Below are positions 5,331-7,190 of a stretch of 7,190 nucleotides of DNA, piece by piece. Below the pieces are notes generated by a model that worked only from the letters and a program-made list of their open reading frames with translations, did not search any database and was not told the DNA's origin. Every line of letters starts with the position of its first letter. The stretch's first letter is position 1. The position numbers and the translations under genes were made by a program. The stretch is from an uncultured Catenibacterium sp. (GTDB lineage Bacteria; Bacillota_I; Bacilli_A; Erysipelotrichales; Coprobacillaceae). The DNA is taken from NCBI GenBank assembly GCA_900764725.1, contig CAAFPB010000246.1, positions 1-7,190 of the forward strand, given 5' to 3'.

Positions 5331-5365
5331 AAAATATGGTTCATGCTGGTGAACCATATTTTTTT
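5331..5365. terminator. Bidirectional terminator between convergent operons
   Basis: AAAATATGGTTCA (5331-5343) and TGAACCATATTTT (5350-5362) form a perfect 13-bp stem with a 6-nt loop. Ts to 5365 follow on the plus strand, and the complementary TTTTTCTTAT follows on the minus strand. It lies between the stop codons of the DGNHK protein (5326-5328) and the convergent lipoprotein (5367-5369), and so can end both transcripts. Confidence 0.9.
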
Positions 5366-5366
5366 C

Positions 5367-6353
5367 TTATTTCTTGTAAAATTGTGCATTGTTGATAGCT
5401 TCTTGAGCTTTTGACTGATAGATGACTGTTTGTTCATTTGTATTCATATCTAACTTTACAAGTTCATATACTTCAGCTCTTTGCCCTATGAAATAGATAA
5501 TATTATCTAAAACAGTAACTATATTCATGGAATAATAGCCACACTTGCCATCTAATAATTTCTTTTTTTCCTTTGTATGACGATCATATCTTACCAAATC
5601 AAAGTTAGTAATAGATGTCTGTTTATCTGTTACATAGTATATATAATCTTCATCAATATAAGTACTATCAAGCTGTTTGTGATTTAATTTAAATACATCT
5701 TCTATTTTGTTATTCTTCACAACGCTGAATGTGATTGGCGCATAAGAATCAACTTCATTCTTTATAATACCGTTATTATAATCATCTGTCAATCTATAAC
5801 TTAAAGACATTGAGTAATGAGGTATGATTAATTCCTGAGTGTCTGGATTATAATTTGTGCATGTCGCAAAACTATCCTGGTTCCAGTTTAAATAATTGAT
5901 TTTATGTGTTTGAGTGTTATAGATAGAAGGTACCATAGTATTCTTTTTTACCTTTTTTAAACGCCCTACAATAAACATCTGATGATCATCTAGTATTCTG
6001 ATATCATTGATTGCATCTACATAGTCAATAAATTTAGATGTTTTATGAGTAGATAAAGCATATTGCTTAATATATGAATTCCCATATTCTTTATTATCGC
6101 TTCCTGAATAATATACTTTATTTTTCTTATAATCATAAGTAGAAAGTGGGTACTGACTTTCATAAGGTTCTGAAGAAACCTTCTTAAGTTTTTTAGAAGT
6201 TAAATCATACATATAAGTATTGCTGGTAAATACGAATTCCTGATCTGTCGCATGAGTTGTGGTCATAGAAATATAATAATGAGATGATTCTGAGCATCCT
6301 ACAAGCAGTGATAATAATACTGTGATACTCAATATACATTTCAATTTATTCAT
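5367..6353 (-). CDS. Lipoprotein with a probable beta-propeller-like fold
   Basis: The 328-residue protein has a lipoprotein signal peptide with lipobox LVGC (Cys20 lipidated) and is expected on the outer face of the membrane. The rest consists of recurring units in which an aromatic strand such as KVYYSGS (79-85), YIYYVTD (237-243) or IIYFIGQ (285-291) is followed by a strand with YDxxTxKxK-like turns (YDLTSKKLKK 49-58, YDRHTKEKKKLL 256-267, LDMNTNEQTVI 301-311). This pattern is typical of bacterial beta-propellers of the DUF5050/TolB-like kind. The fold is inferred from the repeats and no function is recognised. AGAAGGAAA on the minus strand (6361-6369) supports the start. The gene follows the secreted 3D-like gene by only 15 bases, so the two are co-transcribed and both act outside the membrane. 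Confidence 0.8.
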   Translation of the reverse strand: MNKLKCILSITVLLSLLVGCSESSHYYISMTTTHATDQEFVFTSNTYMYDLTSKKLKKVSSEPYESQYPLSTYDYKKNKVYYSGSDNKEYGNSYIKQYALSTHKTSKFIDYVDAINDIRILDDHQMFIVGRLKKVKKNTMVPSIYNTQTHKINYLNWNQDSFATCTNYNPDTQELIIPHYSMSLSYRLTDDYNNGIIKNEVDSYAPITFSVVKNNKIEDVFKLNHKQLDSTYIDEDYIYYVTDKQTSITNFDLVRYDRHTKEKKKLLDGKCGYYSMNIVTVLDNIIYFIGQRAEVYELVKLDMNTNEQTVIYQSKAQEAINNAQFYKK

Positions 6354-6368
6354 AATTATTTTTCCTTC

Positions 6369-7103
6369 TTATTTATGTTCAATAACAACATCCTTCACCG
6401 CAAAATCATCAAGTTTCTTTACATCGTATCCCCAATAAGTAACTCCATCCTTCCAAATATCTACAATTGCATCAGGTAAACCACCCGCATCCCACTTATG
6501 CATATTAACTGTTTTACCATGTATAGTAGTTTTAACAACTAGACCACAAGTAATATTATCATATTTTAAACTAGTAGCGACATCTCCTTTAACTAATACA
6601 TGATTCTTTTGTCCAGGTTGGCGATTATACGCTGTAGCCCTACCATATCCAAAATAACAATTATAGTAATTGTTTCTATATAATCTATTTTTATTACTAC
6701 CCCAAGATGCTTTAAGAATATTATTATTTCTATCGTCAACACTATAAGTATTTATTGACACAGTCATATTATCATTTTTTACAGATTCCACTTCTCGATT
6801 GTTCTCATCCAAGATTCTTGTAATATAACCATCGGCAGCATATTTTACTGTCATACCCTTAAAAGGAGTTGGATATAAATCTGTCAATCCTGTAGGATCT
6901 AGATATGTAAACTCAAAATCATCGCTTATTTCACCATCAACCAATATAAAATGAGAATCATCGATATATCTGATAATTGTGATAGATTCCATTTTTTCTG
7001 GAATTTCTTTTGAAAAATATACTCTATCATATGCTTGAACATTTAGAATATTACCAGATAGTATTAGAATAAAAACAATTAAAACTCTTGCGATTTTTTT
7101 CAT
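6369..7103 (-). CDS. Secreted protein with a 3D/RlpA-like (double-psi beta-barrel) C-terminal signature
   Basis: The 244-residue protein has an N-terminal signal peptide with a likely cleavage after NVQA (residue 24) and no further membrane segments. The N-terminal half (25-125) is beta-rich and unassigned. The C-terminal part (about 153-240) follows the order of a 3D or RlpA-like barrel: GRATAYN (154-160), a GDVAT block (173-177), CGLVVKTTIHGK (186-197), then WDAGG (204-208), VDIW (214-217) and YWGYDV (223-228). In 3D domains the corresponding segments are TATAYD, the second Asp in DTGG and the third in IDVFF followed by WG. Here the first Asp is replaced by Asn160. Such domains often act on, or bind, peptidoglycan. 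Activity is not proven. ATG 7103 is preferred to ATG 7133 because AGGGAGGA (7111-7118, minus strand) precedes it. Confidence 0.75.
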   Translation of the reverse strand: MKKIARVLIVFILILSGNILNVQAYDRVYFSKEIPEKMESITIIRYIDDSHFILVDGEISDDFEFTYLDPTGLTDLYPTPFKGMTVKYAADGYITRILDENNREVESVKNDNMTVSINTYSVDDRNNNILKASWGSNKNRLYRNNYYNCYFGYGRATAYNRQPGQKNHVLVKGDVATSLKYDNITCGLVVKTTIHGKTVNMHKWDAGGLPDAIVDIWKDGVTYWGYDVKKLDDFAVKDVVIEHK

Positions 7104-7138
7104 AAAATTATCCTCCCTATTTTTAATTTTCAATTAAT

Positions 7139-7152
7139 TGTAATCGCTTACA
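7139..7152. promoter_or_regulatory. Perfect match to the CcpA catabolite-response (cre) consensus
   Basis: TGTAATCGCTTACA satisfies every defined position of the cre consensus TGWAANCGNTNWCA in both orientations. It lies between the presumed minus-strand promoter (-10 at 7165-7170) and the ribosome binding site at 7111-7118. This would place CcpA downstream of the transcription start, a position typical of repression by roadblock. A 10-bp palindrome (CAATTAATTG, 7131-7140) abuts it. Confidence 0.75.
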
Positions 7153-7164
7153 TTTTATAATTCA

Positions 7165-7170
7165 ATTATA
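7165..7170 (-). promoter_or_regulatory. Likely -10 of the secreted protein/lipoprotein operon
   Basis: On the minus strand TATAAT (complement of 7165-7170) lies about 62 bases before ATG 7103. A -35 at 17 bp would begin at 7188 and run out of the window, so it cannot be checked. Start of transcription would be near 7158, just upstream of the cre site. Confidence 0.5.
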
Positions 7171-7190
7171 CTCATTCATTCCATTATTTC

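Noticed and set aside
7131..7140. CAATTAATTG palindrome as an independent regulator site
   Set aside because: Short AT-rich palindromes are expected often in this DNA; only the adjacent cre match has a specific consensus behind it.
1..7190. tRNA, rRNA, CRISPR array, insertion sequence or prophage
   Set aside because: No cloverleaf, conserved rRNA stretch, regularly spaced repeats, transposase or integrase motif was seen on either strand.

Overview
This is an AT-rich, low-GC Gram-positive (Firmicutes-type) chromosomal segment. The evidence is sigma-A-like promoters, strong purine-rich ribosome binding sites, lipoprotein signal peptides, a PadR regulator, a PgdA-type polysaccharide deacetylase and a perfect CcpA catabolite-response (cre) match. 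The overall style would suit an Erysipelotrichales-like gut bacterium, but that placement is a guess from general feel and not from a marker gene.

Layout. Positions 1-390 carry no long ORF, but they hold the most distinctive element: what looks like a complete type I toxin-antitoxin locus. A 38-residue hydrophobic Fst/TxpA/holin-like toxin peptide (147-263, +) is transcribed from an extended -10 promoter. It faces a strong minus-strand promoter (TTGACT, 17 bp, TATAAT) that should make an antisense RNA of about 100 nt, ending at a hairpin plus T-run that overlaps the toxin stop codon. Both transcripts appear to begin with nearly the same hairpin. Next comes a small secreted lipoprotein (425-799, +), then a convergent minus-strand operon of a PadR repressor and a polytopic membrane protein (2287 down to 804). 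Two tandem 19-bp inverted repeats, which look like autoregulatory operators, lie just upstream of padR.

Positions 2457-3869 (+) encode a membrane-anchored polysaccharide deacetylase with three Ig-like repeats, closed by a strong terminator. A second plus-strand operon follows: a calcineurin-like metallophosphoesterase (3968-4678) and a small protein with a ParB/sulfiredoxin-like DGNHK motif (4684-5328). The stop codon of the first is embedded in the ribosome binding site of the second. A bidirectional terminator at about 5331-5365 separates this from a convergent minus-strand operon: a secreted protein with a 3D/RlpA-like double-psi-barrel signature (7103-6369) and a lipoprotein that looks like a beta-propeller (6353-5367). 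A perfect cre site lies between the presumed promoter and the first gene of that operon.

Several genes are cell-envelope genes: two lipoproteins, a deacetylase, a secreted possible wall-active protein and a PadR-controlled membrane protein. They form independent transcription units and not one pathway. No tRNA, rRNA, CRISPR array, transposase or phage gene is visible.
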